Of a stretch of 64,000 nucleotides of DNA, positions 1 to 8,890 are shown in pieces. Position 1 is the first letter of the stretch, and the number at the start of each line of letters is the position of its first letter. The translations under genes were made by a program, and so were the position numbers. The notes beneath the pieces are model-generated. The model had not been told where the DNA came from. It searched no databases and saw only the letters and a list, made by a program, of their open reading frames with translations. This stretch comes from Evansella clarkii (GTDB lineage: Bacteria; Bacillota; Bacilli; Bacillales; Salisediminibacteriaceae), in assembly GCF_002019695.1 (NCBI RefSeq), contig NZ_KV917376.1, forward strand, positions 792,369 to 856,368, read 5' to 3'.

Positions 1-613
1 TTTCAATGAACTCTTCCTGTCCGAAAATATCGCCAAGGAGTCTCATATTATCTGAGAAAGATTCCATATAGTTTGAGTTATCGATTTGTACAAAAACAGT
101 TGGGCCGATTTTTGAAAACTCGTCATATAATTCCATCTGTCTGCCGGAAATGATGATTAAGTCAGGGTGAATTTCGCTGATTTTTTCAAAGTCTGGCTCT
201 TTCAGGCTTCCAGTGTTTTCATATGCAGAATCCCCGTATGCTTCCAGGTAAGAAGGTAGGTTCGCCTGTGGGAGACCTGCTACTTCAACGCCCATTTTGT
301 CTAAAGAATCAAGGATGCCGAAATCAAATACAACTACTGATTCAGGGTTTTTAGCGACAGTTGTTTCGCCTAATTGATGCTCGATTACAATCTCGCCAGC
401 ATCTTCTTCTGCAGCTTCCGCATTATTGTTAGCTTCGTTTTCTTCATTTGCTTCATTTGCTTCATTTGCTTCATTTGCTTCATTATTATTTTCTTCTGCT
501 GCGTTTGCAGCTCCGTCTGCACCGTTATTGTCTGAAGCGCTGTCTGCTGCGCCGCATGCTGCTAATGTAGCGATTAAAACTAAAGCAGCTATGATCAGAA
601 TAAATTTCTTCAT
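1..613 (-). CDS. yclQ: Siderophore (petrobactin-type) ABC transporter substrate-binding lipoprotein, C-terminus outside window
   Basis: This is the lipid-anchored receptor that would bind a ferric siderophore outside the membrane and pass it to the permease pair encoded upstream. The ATG at 613 opens a signal peptide with a lipobox ending in LAAC, followed by a linker of five Asn-Glu-Ala-type triplets made of 9-bp DNA repeats (about 430-490). The mature part contains VVVFDFG, GSLKEPDF and PDLIIISGRQ blocks that closely resemble B. subtilis YclQ, the petrobactin receptor. About 204 codons are visible and the gene runs off the left edge. It is the last gene of a permease-permease-ATPase-receptor operon, the same order as yclNOPQ. 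The substrate is inferred from family resemblance; another catecholate or citrate siderophore is possible. Confidence 0.9.
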   Translation of the reverse strand, partial: MKKFILIIAALVLIATLAACGAADSASDNNGADGAANAAEENNNEANEANEANEANEENEANNNAEAAEEDAGEIVIEHQLGETTVAKNPESVVVFDFGILDSLDKMGVEVAGLPQANLPSYLEAYGDSAYENTGSLKEPDFEKISEIHPDLIIISGRQMELYDEFSKIGPTVFVQIDNSNYMESFSDNMRLLGDIFGQEEFIE

Positions 614-750
614 GTTAAAATTCACTCCTGTTTTTTAGAATTGTGCCGGCTCCAGCTCATCAGGCACAGGGGTTCAGATTTACGCTCCCGGGTAAATATC
701 GCAAACTATGAAAACTCCTGCCCTTCTTCACCTTGCCAGTTTGTATAACA

Positions 751-779
751 CTTGCCTGAGGAGTCTCGCCTCAGGCAAG
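751..779 (-). terminator. Hairpin between the ATPase and receptor genes
   Basis: A perfect 10-bp inverted repeat (CTTGCCTGAG at 751-760, its complement at 770-779) with a 9-nt loop lies just after the yclP stop codon. No T-run follows on the minus strand, so it is more likely an mRNA-stabilising or partial-readthrough hairpin that adjusts receptor level relative to the membrane subunits than a full terminator. Confidence 0.5.
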
Positions 780-791
780 TTGATGCCTCAT

Positions 792-1547
792 TTAGAAATA
801 AATACAGATATTTTTATCATTGATGCACTTAATATCAATGTCCATATCGTAAATCTCTTTCAGGACAGGGCTGTGGATGATCTCGCATGCCGGCCCTTTT
901 TTCACGACCCTGCCATCCTTCAAAGCTACGATATTATCGGAATAGCAGGATGCAAAGTTAATATCGTGAATCACGATGACGATTGTTTTTCCAAGCTCAT
1001 CAACAAGTCTGCGAAGTACTTTCATAATCTGCACGGAATGCTTCATGTCGAGATTGTTCAAAGGCTCATCGAGGAGAATGTATTCTGTATCCTGGGCAAG
1101 AACCATGGCGATAAACGCTCTCTGCTTCTGTCCGCCACTGAGCTGGTCAAGATACTTGTTCTCCATATCCTTTAGCTCCATATAGTTGATTGCTTCCTCA
1201 ATGTGGCGCTTATCTTCCTTGTTAAGCCTTCCTTGTGAATACGGGAAGCGCCCGAAAGAAACAAGTTCTTTCACTGTCAAACGTACGCTGATATCATTTG
1301 CCTGCTTAAGGATAGAGATTTTCTTTGCAAGCTCATTGTTCTTTGATTTGGTAATATCCTGTCCGTCGATAAGGATTTCACCAGTGTCCTGTGCGATCAG
1401 TCTGCTGATCATAGAAAGGAGCGTACTCTTACCAGCACCGTTCGGCCCTATAAAAGAAGTGATCTTTCCTTTTTCAATGTTCAGAGAAACGTCTTCCACC
1501 ACTGCTTTAGATCCATACACTTTTGATAATCCAGTTACTTCGACCAT
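792..1547 (-). CDS. yclP: Siderophore ABC transporter ATP-binding protein
   Basis: This cytoplasmic ATPase (251 aa) powers ferric-siderophore import. It shows a Walker A motif GPNGAGKST near residue 36, the ABC signature LSGGQKQR near 137, Walker B YILLDEP with a D-loop near 157, and the switch histidine in VIVIHD. Length and motifs fit the FepC/FecE/YclP class. The start codon touches the stop of the upstream permease (shared base 1547), which implies translational coupling. It sits in the Fur-controlled operon, so it should be made under iron starvation. No abnormal residues were seen. Confidence 0.93.
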   Translation of the reverse strand: MVEVTGLSKVYGSKAVVEDVSLNIEKGKITSFIGPNGAGKSTLLSMISRLIAQDTGEILIDGQDITKSKNNELAKKISILKQANDISVRLTVKELVSFGRFPYSQGRLNKEDKRHIEEAINYMELKDMENKYLDQLSGGQKQRAFIAMVLAQDTEYILLDEPLNNLDMKHSVQIMKVLRRLVDELGKTIVIVIHDINFASCYSDNIVALKDGRVVKKGPACEIIHSPVLKEIYDMDIDIKCINDKNICIYF

Positions 1548-2494
1548 TATCTTTTCCCCCTTAATAACAGATAGATGAAGTACACGCCGCCGACAAAGTT
1601 GATGATGACACTGAGCGTCGTGGAGAAAGTAAACACTCTGTCCACGATGAGCTGTCCGCCCACAAGCGCGATAATGCTGATGAATATTGAACCCCAGATT
1701 AACTGGCTGTGCTTATATGTTTTTAAAAATTCGTATGTGACGTTCGCTACGAGAAGCCCAAGGAAAGTAATCGGGCCAACCAATGCTGTTGAGATGGAAA
1801 CAAGTATTGCGATGATGACAAGGAGCCTTTTGACCACATAATCGTAATCCACCCCAAGGTTTACTGCTTGTTCCTTCCCGAGTGATAATACATCGAGATA
1901 CTTTACAAATCTTAAAAAGTAGATAACTACCAGGACTATCATGACGATGGCTACCATCAGGATGTCTGTGTTCACATTATTAAAGCTTGCAAACATCCTG
2001 TCCTGAATGATCATAAATTCATTCGGGTCGATGAGCACCTGCATAAAGGTGGACAAGCTACCGAAAAACGTTCCGAGAATAATCCCTACAAGGAGAAGGA
2101 AATATATATTCCTTGCCCCCTGCCCCCGGAACAGGAGCTTAAAGAACACACCTGCAAAGAGCACCATGATCCCTACTGAAAGGAAAAAGTTTATATTTTT
2201 ATCCGCGGCCGTTAAGCTCGTGGATCCAAAACTGAAAATAATTACTGTCTGGATCAGCAGGTAAAGCGAATCCAGCCCGAGAATACTCGGTGTTAAAATC
2301 CGGTTGTTCGTAATTGTCTGGAAGATTATCGTTGAAAATGCGATCGTTGCGCCAGTCAGCACGATTGCGAGGACGATCATCCCCCGCCTCGGTAAAATAT
2401 AGCTTAAGTTCGTCCCGAGGTTAGTGAACATGAAAACAGCGATCAGTACGACAGAAAAGACTGCGAGTAAAGTAATTTTTATCCGGTTACTCAT
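1547..2494 (-). CDS. yclO: Siderophore ABC transporter permease (second subunit)
   Basis: This is a polytopic FecCD-family permease (315 aa) that forms half of the import channel with the product of the upstream gene. Hydrophobic segments span the whole length, and the ATPase-coupling region with GPITFLGLLVAN near residue 245 is typical of the family. Its start at 2494 overlaps the end of the preceding permease by 8 bp, and its stop adjoins yclP, as expected in a tightly coupled operon. The family normally has about 10 transmembrane helices, and the length agrees. The match to YclO rather than another iron-siderophore permease rests on gene order and the receptor's similarity. Confidence 0.92.
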   Translation of the reverse strand: MSNRIKITLLAVFSVVLIAVFMFTNLGTNLSYILPRRGMIVLAIVLTGATIAFSTIIFQTITNNRILTPSILGLDSLYLLIQTVIIFSFGSTSLTAADKNINFFLSVGIMVLFAGVFFKLLFRGQGARNIYFLLLVGIILGTFFGSLSTFMQVLIDPNEFMIIQDRMFASFNNVNTDILMVAIVMIVLVVIYFLRFVKYLDVLSLGKEQAVNLGVDYDYVVKRLLVIIAILVSISTALVGPITFLGLLVANVTYEFLKTYKHSQLIWGSIFISIIALVGGQLIVDRVFTFSTTLSVIINFVGGVYFIYLLLRGKR

Positions 2495-3437
2495 ACGATT
2501 TCCTCCTCAGCAGCAAGTAGAGGAAGATACCGCTTCCAAGCACTCCGACAGTCATTCCAATCGGTATCTCGTACGGGTAAATTATCACCCGGCCGAGGAT
2601 GTCGCAGAACAGAACGAATACTGCTCCAAGCAAAGCTGTGTGAGGAATGCTGTTTCTTAAATTATCTCCTCTGTAAATGGAGACGATGTTCGGGATAATC
2701 AGACCGAGAAACGGTATGATCCCGACGGTGAGAATGACCACCGATGTTACTAGTGCTACAAGGATAAGTCCGAGATGGACAATCCGTTTATGGTTCAGCC
2801 CGAGGTTCGTGGCGAATTCCTCGCCCATTCCGGCAACCGTAAACTTATTGGCATACATATAAACGATGACTAAAACCGGAATACTTATATATAAAAGCTC
2901 ATATCTCCCGCTGATAATCAGGGAGAAGTTGCCTTGCAGCCAGGATGACATATTCTGTACAAGGTCTTCGCGGAGGGCGAAAAACGTTGTAATTGACCCG
3001 ATAATATTCCCGAACATGAGTCCTACAAGAGGAATAAATATCGCATCCTTGTACCTTACTTTATCAAGTATTTTCATAAAAATAAGCGTCCCTGCGAGAG
3101 CGAAGGCAAAAGCGACCAGCGCTTTCACAAATGGGCTGGCCGATGCGAAAAGCATTAAGGAAACTAACACACCGAGCCTGGCGGAATCCATTGTCCCTGC
3201 TGTCGTAGGAGATACAAATTTATTTCTCGTAAGCTGCTGCATGATGAGTCCGCAAATACTCATCCCCATGCCGGCGATAATAATACTGATCAGCCTGGGC
3301 AGTCTGCTTACAAGCAGAATCTCCCTCTGTTCCTCTGTTAACTGGAAAATGTCCAGGGGTGAAATGTTATGTACACCGAGAAACAGAGAAATGAACGACA
3401 TTATTATTAGTGCAGCGACTAGATACCATAATCTCAT
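2487..3437 (-). CDS. yclN: Siderophore ABC transporter permease (first subunit)
   Basis: This is the first gene of the iron importer operon, a 316-aa FecCD-type permease. It has the characteristic early segment SRLPRLISIIIAGMGMSICG and the coupling region GIIPFLGLIIPNIVS, both standard for this family. The ATG at 3437 is preceded by an AGGA-type ribosome binding site about 8 bases upstream. A near-consensus sigma-A promoter flooded with Fur-type palindromes lies directly upstream (3494-3570). Partners are the overlapping yclO-type permease, the ATPase and the lipoprotein receptor. Role assigned by family and operon order. Confidence 0.92.
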   Translation of the reverse strand: MRLWYLVAALIIMSFISLFLGVHNISPLDIFQLTEEQREILLVSRLPRLISIIIAGMGMSICGLIMQQLTRNKFVSPTTAGTMDSARLGVLVSLMLFASASPFVKALVAFAFALAGTLIFMKILDKVRYKDAIFIPLVGLMFGNIIGSITTFFALREDLVQNMSSWLQGNFSLIISGRYELLYISIPVLVIVYMYANKFTVAGMGEEFATNLGLNHKRIVHLGLILVALVTSVVILTVGIIPFLGLIIPNIVSIYRGDNLRNSIPHTALLGAVFVLFCDILGRVIIYPYEIPIGMTVGVLGSGIFLYLLLRRKSYE

Positions 3438-3493
3438 GTCAAAAACGTCCTTTGAAAACCAAGTTGTGTAAGACAGATTAGTAACTTACCAGA

Positions 3494-3570
3494 TTAGAAT
3501 CATTCTAATTGAGAACGATTCTCGTTACTAACTAACTCGTATTATAGCCGTCATTGAGAATCATTGTCAA
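3494..3570 (-). promoter_or_regulatory. Sigma-A promoter with three Fur boxes for the yclNOPQ-type operon
   Basis: On the minus strand TTGACA (3570-3565) and TATAAT (3546-3541) are separated by 18 bp. Three 7-1-7 palindromes of Fur type surround it: 3555-3569 overlaps the -35 and spacer, while 3510-3524 and 3494-3508 lie downstream of the -10. The last one is a perfect palindrome (TTAGAAT-C-ATTCTAA). Fur-Fe(II) is known to repress siderophore uptake genes from sites like these; three sites suggest tight repression. Not tested. Confidence 0.85.
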
Positions 3571-3708
3571 TGGAGTTTTTTTAAATTTATTTGTTTAAAC
3601 AACTATTTTGTTTAAAAAAATTCACAATTTAGCCATTTGTTAAAGGGGTTCCGGTGTTTTGTTTTAATTGAAAAGTATTATCATTGTCTGGACAACCTTT
3701 AAGAACGC

Positions 3709-3744
3709 AAAAAAAGCACTCTGCTTCTCTGTAAGCTGAGCACT
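3709..3744 (-). terminator. Intrinsic terminator of the MarR gene
   Basis: Just beyond the MarR stop codon the minus strand forms a stem with several G-U pairs and a GCTT/AAGC inner helix, followed by a run of seven T residues. It separates the MarR gene from the iron operon promoter. Confidence 0.65.
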
Positions 3745-3755
3745 GTCATGTTTCT

Positions 3756-4205
3756 TTATTTTTCTTTCCTTAAGTTTTTATCAATCTGGTCTAAAACAGA
3801 AAGAAAAGTTTTCATATCCTCGTCAGGAATATTTTCTGAGATGTCCTCAATTGTTTTCTGGGCCTGTTCAATAAGCCCCACCTGCATTTTCTTTCCCGTT
3901 GCCGTTAAAAAAATTAGTTTTGTCCGTTTATCAACCGGATGTGGCATTCGTGTTACAAGGTCATTCTTTTCCATATTATTAATAAGCCGCGAAACACTTG
4001 GCTGATCTTTCCCAGTCAGCTCCGAGAGCTTGTTCTGGGTAAGTCCGTCTTCTTCCCATAAACGAATCATAATCGCCCATTGTTCATTGGTAACAGGGTA
4101 ATTCCTCGCCTTAAAGTTATTATTCAGCCGGTTTATCACCAGCCTCGCAGTCGCAGTAATCCGGTAGCCTACTGATTCTGCAAGCACATATTTCCGGTAA
4201 TCCAT
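3756..4205 (-). CDS. MarR-family transcriptional regulator
   Basis: A 149-aa winged-helix regulator of the MarR type. The recognition region reads LTQNKLSELTGKDQPSVSRL, followed by a wing containing HPVDKRTKLIFLT, both standard for dimeric MarR proteins that respond to small molecules or oxidants. I chose the ATG at 4205 because AGGAG lies 7 bases before it; an in-frame start at 4283 would add 26 residues without a ribosome binding site. The gene is single, ends in its own terminator, and lies beside the siderophore operon, but nothing shows that it regulates that operon. Its ligand and targets are unknown. Confidence 0.85.
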   Translation of the reverse strand: MDYRKYVLAESVGYRITATARLVINRLNNNFKARNYPVTNEQWAIMIRLWEEDGLTQNKLSELTGKDQPSVSRLINNMEKNDLVTRMPHPVDKRTKLIFLTATGKKMQVGLIEQAQKTIEDISENIPDEDMKTFLSVLDQIDKNLRKEK

Positions 4206-4275
4206 CGTTTTCTCCTGTTCTCGTAAAAATTTATTTCCTGAATCAATTTCATAATTCAAGATTTTCATCATTAAT

Positions 4276-4571
4276 ACGAACATTATCTTAAAATGTTACT
4301 TTGTTGTTCGATTTACGCTGCTGACTGATGCGTTCTGCGGGCACGGCTTCAACTAATTTTTTCCGGCTGAACGCCGTCAAAAATGGATTTTCAGCTTTTC
4401 ATGCTTTTCCCGCAAGAACGAGCATCTTCTTCACCGCAAATACGTCGAGTTGTCTCGACGGATAATCTACGGAGCTAAGCTGGCAAAACTCTTTTTGCGA
4501 CGAGTAACCGCAGGAGCAGAGGAAGAGACAACCACCGCCGTCTTACGCTGCAATCGAAAAATAATGTTCGT
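4276..4571. repeat. Candidate miniature inverted-repeat element, about 296 bp
   Basis: This gene-poor stretch between the MarR gene and the DUF6944 gene is bounded by a perfect 11-bp inverted repeat, ACGAACATTAT at 4276-4286 and its complement at 4561-4571. An inner TTCGATT/AATCGAA pair (4308-4314, 4552-4558) and a perfect hairpin CGTCGAG-TTGT-CTCGACG (4443-4460) lie inside. No coding potential and no clear target-site duplication were seen. A MITE is one reading; a regulatory region is another. Confidence 0.35.
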
Positions 4572-4702
4572 CCTTTTTTAATGCAAAGTCTATATATGAA
4601 ATTCATACCCTATGTTAAATATACCATAGATACAAGTCTTATTTGCATGGAAATCAGTCTATGGCGAGTGGTTCCGGACTTTGTTGGATAATCTGGGATT
4701 AC

Positions 4703-4769
4703 TTCGGGAATTGAATGCCTGATTTCGAGAATTAGCCCCCTGGTTTCGAGAATGGAAGCACTGATTTCG
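4703..4769. repeat. Four-copy 21-bp-pitch TTCG repeat
   Basis: TTCG begins at 4703, 4724, 4745 and 4766, exactly 21 bp apart each time, usually inside TGATTTCGAGAAT-like units. The same pitch and the same TGATTTCG flavour recur at 8936-8981 and 56033-56161. It lies in the leader region upstream of the DUF6944 gene. Function unknown. Confidence 0.7.
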
Positions 4770-4898
4770 AGAATTGAACCGCCGTTTTCCATCGCCATAA
4801 TTAACAAACCTCGGCCATCTTTTAATAATACAGGCAAAATAATTTTACCTTCATACTTTATTAACAGCAGACTTTTTACCAAAGGATGGCGAGACGGC

Positions 4899-5474
4899 AT
4901 GCCACACGAGGGGCTCTATATACTGGGTAACTGGATCGAGGCAATCGGTGCTAACCTTGCTGCACTGGGAGTGGATATTGAAATACGGGACAGCGATCAG
5001 GGCAAAAGGCTCCGTATTTTAGGGGACGCTGTACAGGGAGCGGGAAACTTTCTTATTGCGGAAACAACACCTTCCGATGGACTTGCTGTACTCGGAAACC
5101 GGCTTCAGGCCATCGCTTCCACAGGAAATGCGATCTTAGCCCACAGGGAAATGTATGTGGATGAACTCATTAATGACCAGTTGGAAATTATAAGTGACTC
5201 CCTGCAGGCGATCGGCTCTTATGTAACTGCAATTGCCCGGCTGGATGACAACCCGCCAAAAGCAGCGGGGAACTTCATTCAGGCAGTTGGCGCAATCATT
5301 GAAGCGGCCGGAGTACTGAATATAATACTCTCAGATAAAGAAAAAGGAGATTTAATGAGAAGCTCCGGCAAATGGGTGCAAGGATTCGGAACGATTATTC
5401 AGGCGATCTCCGTTACTCCGGGTCTGAGAGAACTTGTCGGCCAAAGCGGCGACCAGGAAGATGGTAACAGCTGA
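4899..5474 (+). CDS. DUF6944-type repetitive protein
   Basis: A 191-aa protein built from about six degenerate copies of a roughly 16-residue amphipathic motif, for example LGNWIEAIGANLAALG, AGNFIQAVGAIIEAAG and SGKWVQGFGTIIQAIS. This pattern resembles the Bacillus DUF6944 repetitive family, whose function is not known. No signal peptide or membrane helix is evident, although the repeats would pack as helical hairpins. The start at 4899 is preceded by AAAGGATGG about 12 bases upstream; the frame stays open back to 4752, but that part runs through the 21-bp repeats and is probably not translated. The neighbour downstream is a DUF421 membrane protein on the same strand, 111 bp away. Confidence 0.75.
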   Translation: MPHEGLYILGNWIEAIGANLAALGVDIEIRDSDQGKRLRILGDAVQGAGNFLIAETTPSDGLAVLGNRLQAIASTGNAILAHREMYVDELINDQLEIISDSLQAIGSYVTAIARLDDNPPKAAGNFIQAVGAIIEAAGVLNIILSDKEKGDLMRSSGKWVQGFGTIIQAISVTPGLRELVGQSGDQEDGNS

Positions 5475-5585
5475 CAGTCCCCCTTTAAGCAACTCCTTTC
5501 CTGCAAAAAGGCCCGCCATCACATTTGTTTTTAAAAATTAAAGCGGGGAATATATTAGGCAAGCAGCCAGGAAAGGAGATATAAC

Positions 5586-6293
5586 ATGTTATATTTATCT
5601 ATCCTAAAAGGTATGTTTATTGGATTGCTGGGAGTTGTCGTAATTACCCGCTTCCTTGGGAAAAAACAGCTGTCCCAGGTAACGACGCTTGATTTCGTAT
5701 ACATTCTCGTACTTGGCGGCATTGTTCAGCAGGCAATCTATGAGCCTCACATCCGGACCCATCATATGCTGTTTGCTTTCTTAGTATGGGGAGGATTCAT
5801 CTGGATTGTGGAAACATGCGCCCAGAGATTTGATAAATTCAGGACTATTATAAAAGGTCCTAATTCCATCCTGGTGCAGAACGGAAAAGTGAATGTAAAA
5901 GCTCTGGAAAAAAGCAAACTGGAAATGGGCCAGCTCAGGACCTTACTGCGGGAGCAGGGTGTATTTTCCGTAAAGGACGTAAAACATGCCGTCCTTGAAA
6001 CAAGCGGCATGCTGAGTGTAATGACGTACGCAAGTAAAGAACCAGTCACTAAAGAAGACATACTGGAAGACTATCCGGAAAATGACCCTACTTATTTACT
6101 GGTGGAAGAAAAAGATATTAACTATCGTAATCTTAAGCATATAGGAAAAACAAAAGACTGGCTGCTTAAGGAACTCGAAAAAGAAGGCCATAAGCTGGAG
6201 AATCTTTATTTTGCAGAATGGAACAAGCTGAACGGTTTCTATTTCCAGACATACGATGAAAAAGAAAGCGAAGGGGCGTTTTATACAAAATAA
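5586..6293 (+). CDS. DUF421 (YetF-like) membrane protein
   Basis: A 235-aa protein of the DUF421/YetF family. Three hydrophobic segments in the first about 85 residues (ending around GGFIWIVE) anchor it in the membrane. The soluble C-terminal half carries the family hallmarks ILVQNGKVN and LRTLLREQGVFSVKDVKHAVLE. The ribosome binding site GAAAGGAG lies 8 bases before the ATG. Members of this family are common in sporulating Bacilli (YdfS and YrbG type), some in the spore membrane, but the biochemical activity is not established. It is followed by a bidirectional terminator, so it is probably monocistronic or cotranscribed only with the DUF6944 gene. Confidence 0.9.
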   Translation: MLYLSILKGMFIGLLGVVVITRFLGKKQLSQVTTLDFVYILVLGGIVQQAIYEPHIRTHHMLFAFLVWGGFIWIVETCAQRFDKFRTIIKGPNSILVQNGKVNVKALEKSKLEMGQLRTLLREQGVFSVKDVKHAVLETSGMLSVMTYASKEPVTKEDILEDYPENDPTYLLVEEKDINYRNLKHIGKTKDWLLKELEKEGHKLENLYFAEWNKLNGFYFQTYDEKESEGAFYTK

Positions 6294-6296
6294 AAA

Positions 6297-6345
6297 GAGG
6301 AGTACCCCAGGCTGGCCCTGGAAGGCCGCCTCTACTGTACTCCTC
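6297..6345. terminator. Bidirectional terminator between DUF421 and thiolase genes
   Basis: GAGGAGTAC (6297-6305) pairs with its complement at 6337-6345, with a second small CCAGG/CCTGG hairpin inside. It directly follows the DUF421 stop and faces the convergent thiolase gene. Confidence 0.65.
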
Positions 6346-6399
6346 CTTATTTATCTGCCGGGGCTGTCCTGGGATTCCGCAACCCCGCCCAGGATTAAT

Positions 6400-7581
6400 C
6401 TACTCCCGTTCTACAATCAACGAGGTACCCTGGCCCCCGCCAATACATAGAGTGGCAAGACCAGTTTTTGCCTCGCGCTTAACCATTTCATGCAGGAGAG
6501 TTACGAGAATCCTCGTACCTGAAGCTCCTACCGGGTGGCCGAGTGCAATTGCCCCTCCGTTTACGTTCACCTTCTCCGGGTCGAATCCTAAGTCCTTCAC
6601 AACAGCTAATGACTGGGCTGCGAAAGCTTCATTCGCTTCCACTAAATCAATGTCTTCCACTGATAAACCAGCATTCTCAAGTGCTTTCTTCGTTGCCGGC
6701 ACAGGACCGTAACCCATGATTTTCGGATCAAGTGCCGCGGAACCGTACGATTTAATTACCGCTAACGGTTTTACCCCCAGTTCTTCCGCTTTTTCCCTGG
6801 ACATGAGTACGACCATAGCTGCACCATCATTAATACCGGACGCGTTACCTGCAGTTACTGTACCGTCCTTCTTAAATGCCGGCCTTAGTTTTCCAAGCTT
6901 CTCCGCAGTTGTCCCGTGTTTCGGATACTCATCTTTGTCAACTACAACCGGGTCGCCTTTTCGCTGCGGGATTTCCACAGAAACAATCTCATCCGCAAAA
7001 CGCCCCTCCTGCTGAGCCTTTTCTGCCTTCTGCTGGCTTTTCGCGGCAAATTCATCCTGCTCTTCCCTTGAAAGGTTCCACTGTTCAGCAATATTTTCCG
7101 CTGTGATACCCATATGTGTACCGTCAAATGCATCGGTCAGCGCATCATTAATCATCGTATCAACAATTTTACCGTCGCCCATCCGCTGGCCCCAGCGTGC
7201 TTTTGGCATAACATACGGAGCATTGCTCATACTCTCCGAACCGCCTGCTAAAACAACGTCTGCATCGCCGAGCATAATAAACTGAGCTCCCATGCTCACA
7301 GTTCTCAGCCCGGAACCGCACAGCTTATTGATCGTCATAGATGGAGTCGTATTTGGTATACCCGCATGAATCGCAATCTGCCTTGCCAGGTTCTGGCCAA
7401 GCCCTGCTGATAGAATATTTCCTACTAAAACTTCCTGGACTGCGTCCGCTTCAATCCCGGCACGTTTAATAGCTTCCTTTGCCGCCACAGTACCAAGCTC
7501 CACCGCCGACAAAGAACTTAAAGCTCCTCCAAAGCTGCCAACCGGAGTTCTGACAGCGCTTGCAATAACAACTTCCCGCAT
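6400..7581 (-). CDS. Acetyl-CoA C-acetyltransferase (thiolase)
   Basis: A 393-aa thiolase of the degradative/biosynthetic acetoacetyl-CoA type. It condenses or cleaves acetoacetyl-CoA in the cytoplasm. All catalytic residues are present: the nucleophile Cys88 in NKLCGSG, His349 in [10 protein letters not shown], and the proton donor Cys379 in CIGGGQG. Length equals that of the B. subtilis thiolases MmgA and YhfS. The ATG at 7581 follows AAGGAGG by 9 bases. The gene stands alone, with no other fatty-acid or polyhydroxyalkanoate gene next to it, so the pathway (branched fatty acid degradation, mevalonate or PHB) is undecided. Confidence 0.92.
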   Translation of the reverse strand: MREVVIASAVRTPVGSFGGALSSLSAVELGTVAAKEAIKRAGIEADAVQEVLVGNILSAGLGQNLARQIAIHAGIPNTTPSMTINKLCGSGLRTVSMGAQFIMLGDADVVLAGGSESMSNAPYVMPKARWGQRMGDGKIVDTMINDALTDAFDGTHMGITAENIAEQWNLSREEQDEFAAKSQQKAEKAQQEGRFADEIVSVEIPQRKGDPVVVDKDEYPKHGTTAEKLGKLRPAFKKDGTVTAGNASGINDGAAMVVLMSREKAEELGVKPLAVIKSYGSAALDPKIMGYGPVPATKKALENAGLSVEDIDLVEANEAFAAQSLAVVKDLGFDPEKVNVNGGAIALGHPVGASGTRILVTLLHEMVKREAKTGLATLCIGGGQGTSLIVERE

Positions 7582-7859
7582 AATGTAAATTCCTCCTTTT
7601 ATGTCTTCTATTACTATTCTATTGCAAAACTATTTAGAAAACTACTAAACTTATGCTGAGTTTTACCTGTTTTTTGCGGAAAATAATAGTTTAACTCTGC
7701 GCAATCTAAGGTATAAGAACTAGACGAGCAGACAAACAGAAGTATCCAAATGCTTAAATTCATTTAATGCTGTTTAATAATTTTGAATTTACTTTCAATT
7801 AGTTTTACACTATAAATGATACATACAAACCGGATTTTAACAAAAAAGAAGGACGATGC

Positions 7860-8882
7860 GTGATGATAAATGTTTTAGTAACAGGAATTGGCGGACCTAC
7901 TGCCCAGGGTATTATGCGCGGTTTAGCCGACATTGAGAATATTCATATCATCGGCGTAGACCGGCGGGAAATAAACAGTGGCACCCCTCTTTGTGACACC
8001 TTCTATAAGGTGCCAAGTGTCAGGGATGAGGAAGACGCATACAAAAATGCTGTAAAGAATATTGTTGAAAAAGAAAATGTCGATGTTATTTTTCCATCAT
8101 TACACGAGGAAATTAGTATTTACCATAAGTTCCGAAAACAGCTTTCCGCAGTTGTGGCTTCTCCGGAAAGCGAGATTTTACCTGCACTTACTAATAAAAT
8201 CGAGACGTACCGTTTTCTTGAGGAAACACCTTTAAAGGAATATGTTCCAAAATATTTTGGATTTAAGAGCAGTGAAGAACTGAAGGAAATCATCGAGGAA
8301 CATTTCAGCGATGAGAAGTACATTGCAGCAAAACAAACTTCCGCCCATGGCGCTTTAGGATTTGCTCTTTTAACAGACAGGGAGACTTATCTGAAAGGCC
8401 TGGAAGAGGGTAACAAACACCTCGTTCCAGTGGAAGATTATCTTCAGTTACAGCATTCCGGCGGAGAAATGGTCATGGAATACCTGGACGGCCAGGAATT
8501 CAGTGTCGATATCTACGTTTATGAAGGGGATGTAATAGCAACTGTCCCCCGTGAAAGATCCGGTGTGGCAAGCGGGATCGTTCTTGACGGTAAAGTAGTT
8601 TACAACGAAGAGCTGATCCACATCTCTTCTGCTGTTGCCCGGGAGCTTATCCGCACAGGATTTATAAACCTGCAGTTTATCACAAAAGGAAAATCCTACA
8701 AACTGACAGATGTTAACCCACGATTTTGCGGCAGCCAGATTATGAGTGTTGGCGCAGGGGTAAACTTCCCTTACCTGCTCATCCAGTATCAGCTGCTAAA
8801 TGAATACCCGGCTGTTGAACCTGAGTGGGGTACAAGAATGATCCGGTTCAGGGATCAGTTTTTTATTAAAGAAAAAACTTGA
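7860..8882 (+). CDS. Stand-alone ATP-grasp domain protein
   Basis: A 340-aa ATP-grasp enzyme. The N-terminal pre-ATP-grasp fold begins with VLVTGIGGPTAQGIMRGL, followed by an ATP-binding region and a metal-binding block KLTDVNPRFCGSQIM with the Asn and Arg expected for Mg-ATP coordination. The closest general pattern is the carbamoyl-phosphate-synthase-like (CarB/PylC) class of carboxylate-amine ligases, but the substrate cannot be read. The start is either GTG at 7860 or ATG at 7863, with AGGACG 8 bases before the ATG. No partner gene is adjacent: it has its own terminator and then a tandem repeat array. Possible roles include peptide-like or cell-surface amide bond formation; this is speculation. 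Confidence 0.8.
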   Translation: MMINVLVTGIGGPTAQGIMRGLADIENIHIIGVDRREINSGTPLCDTFYKVPSVRDEEDAYKNAVKNIVEKENVDVIFPSLHEEISIYHKFRKQLSAVVASPESEILPALTNKIETYRFLEETPLKEYVPKYFGFKSSEELKEIIEEHFSDEKYIAAKQTSAHGALGFALLTDRETYLKGLEEGNKHLVPVEDYLQLQHSGGEMVMEYLDGQEFSVDIYVYEGDVIATVPRERSGVASGIVLDGKVVYNEELIHISSAVARELIRTGFINLQFITKGKSYKLTDVNPRFCGSQIMSVGAGVNFPYLLIQYQLLNEYPAVEPEWGTRMIRFRDQFFIKEKT

Positions 8883-8890
8883 GATTAATT

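Noticed and set aside
4752-4898. N-terminal extension of the DUF6944 protein
   Set aside because: The added part runs through repeat DNA and has no hydrophobic or repeat character of the protein; the ATG at 4899 has a ribosome binding site.
4610-4900. Minus-strand 96-codon frame
   Set aside because: Lies over the 21-bp repeats and overlaps the DUF6944 leader; no ribosome binding site.
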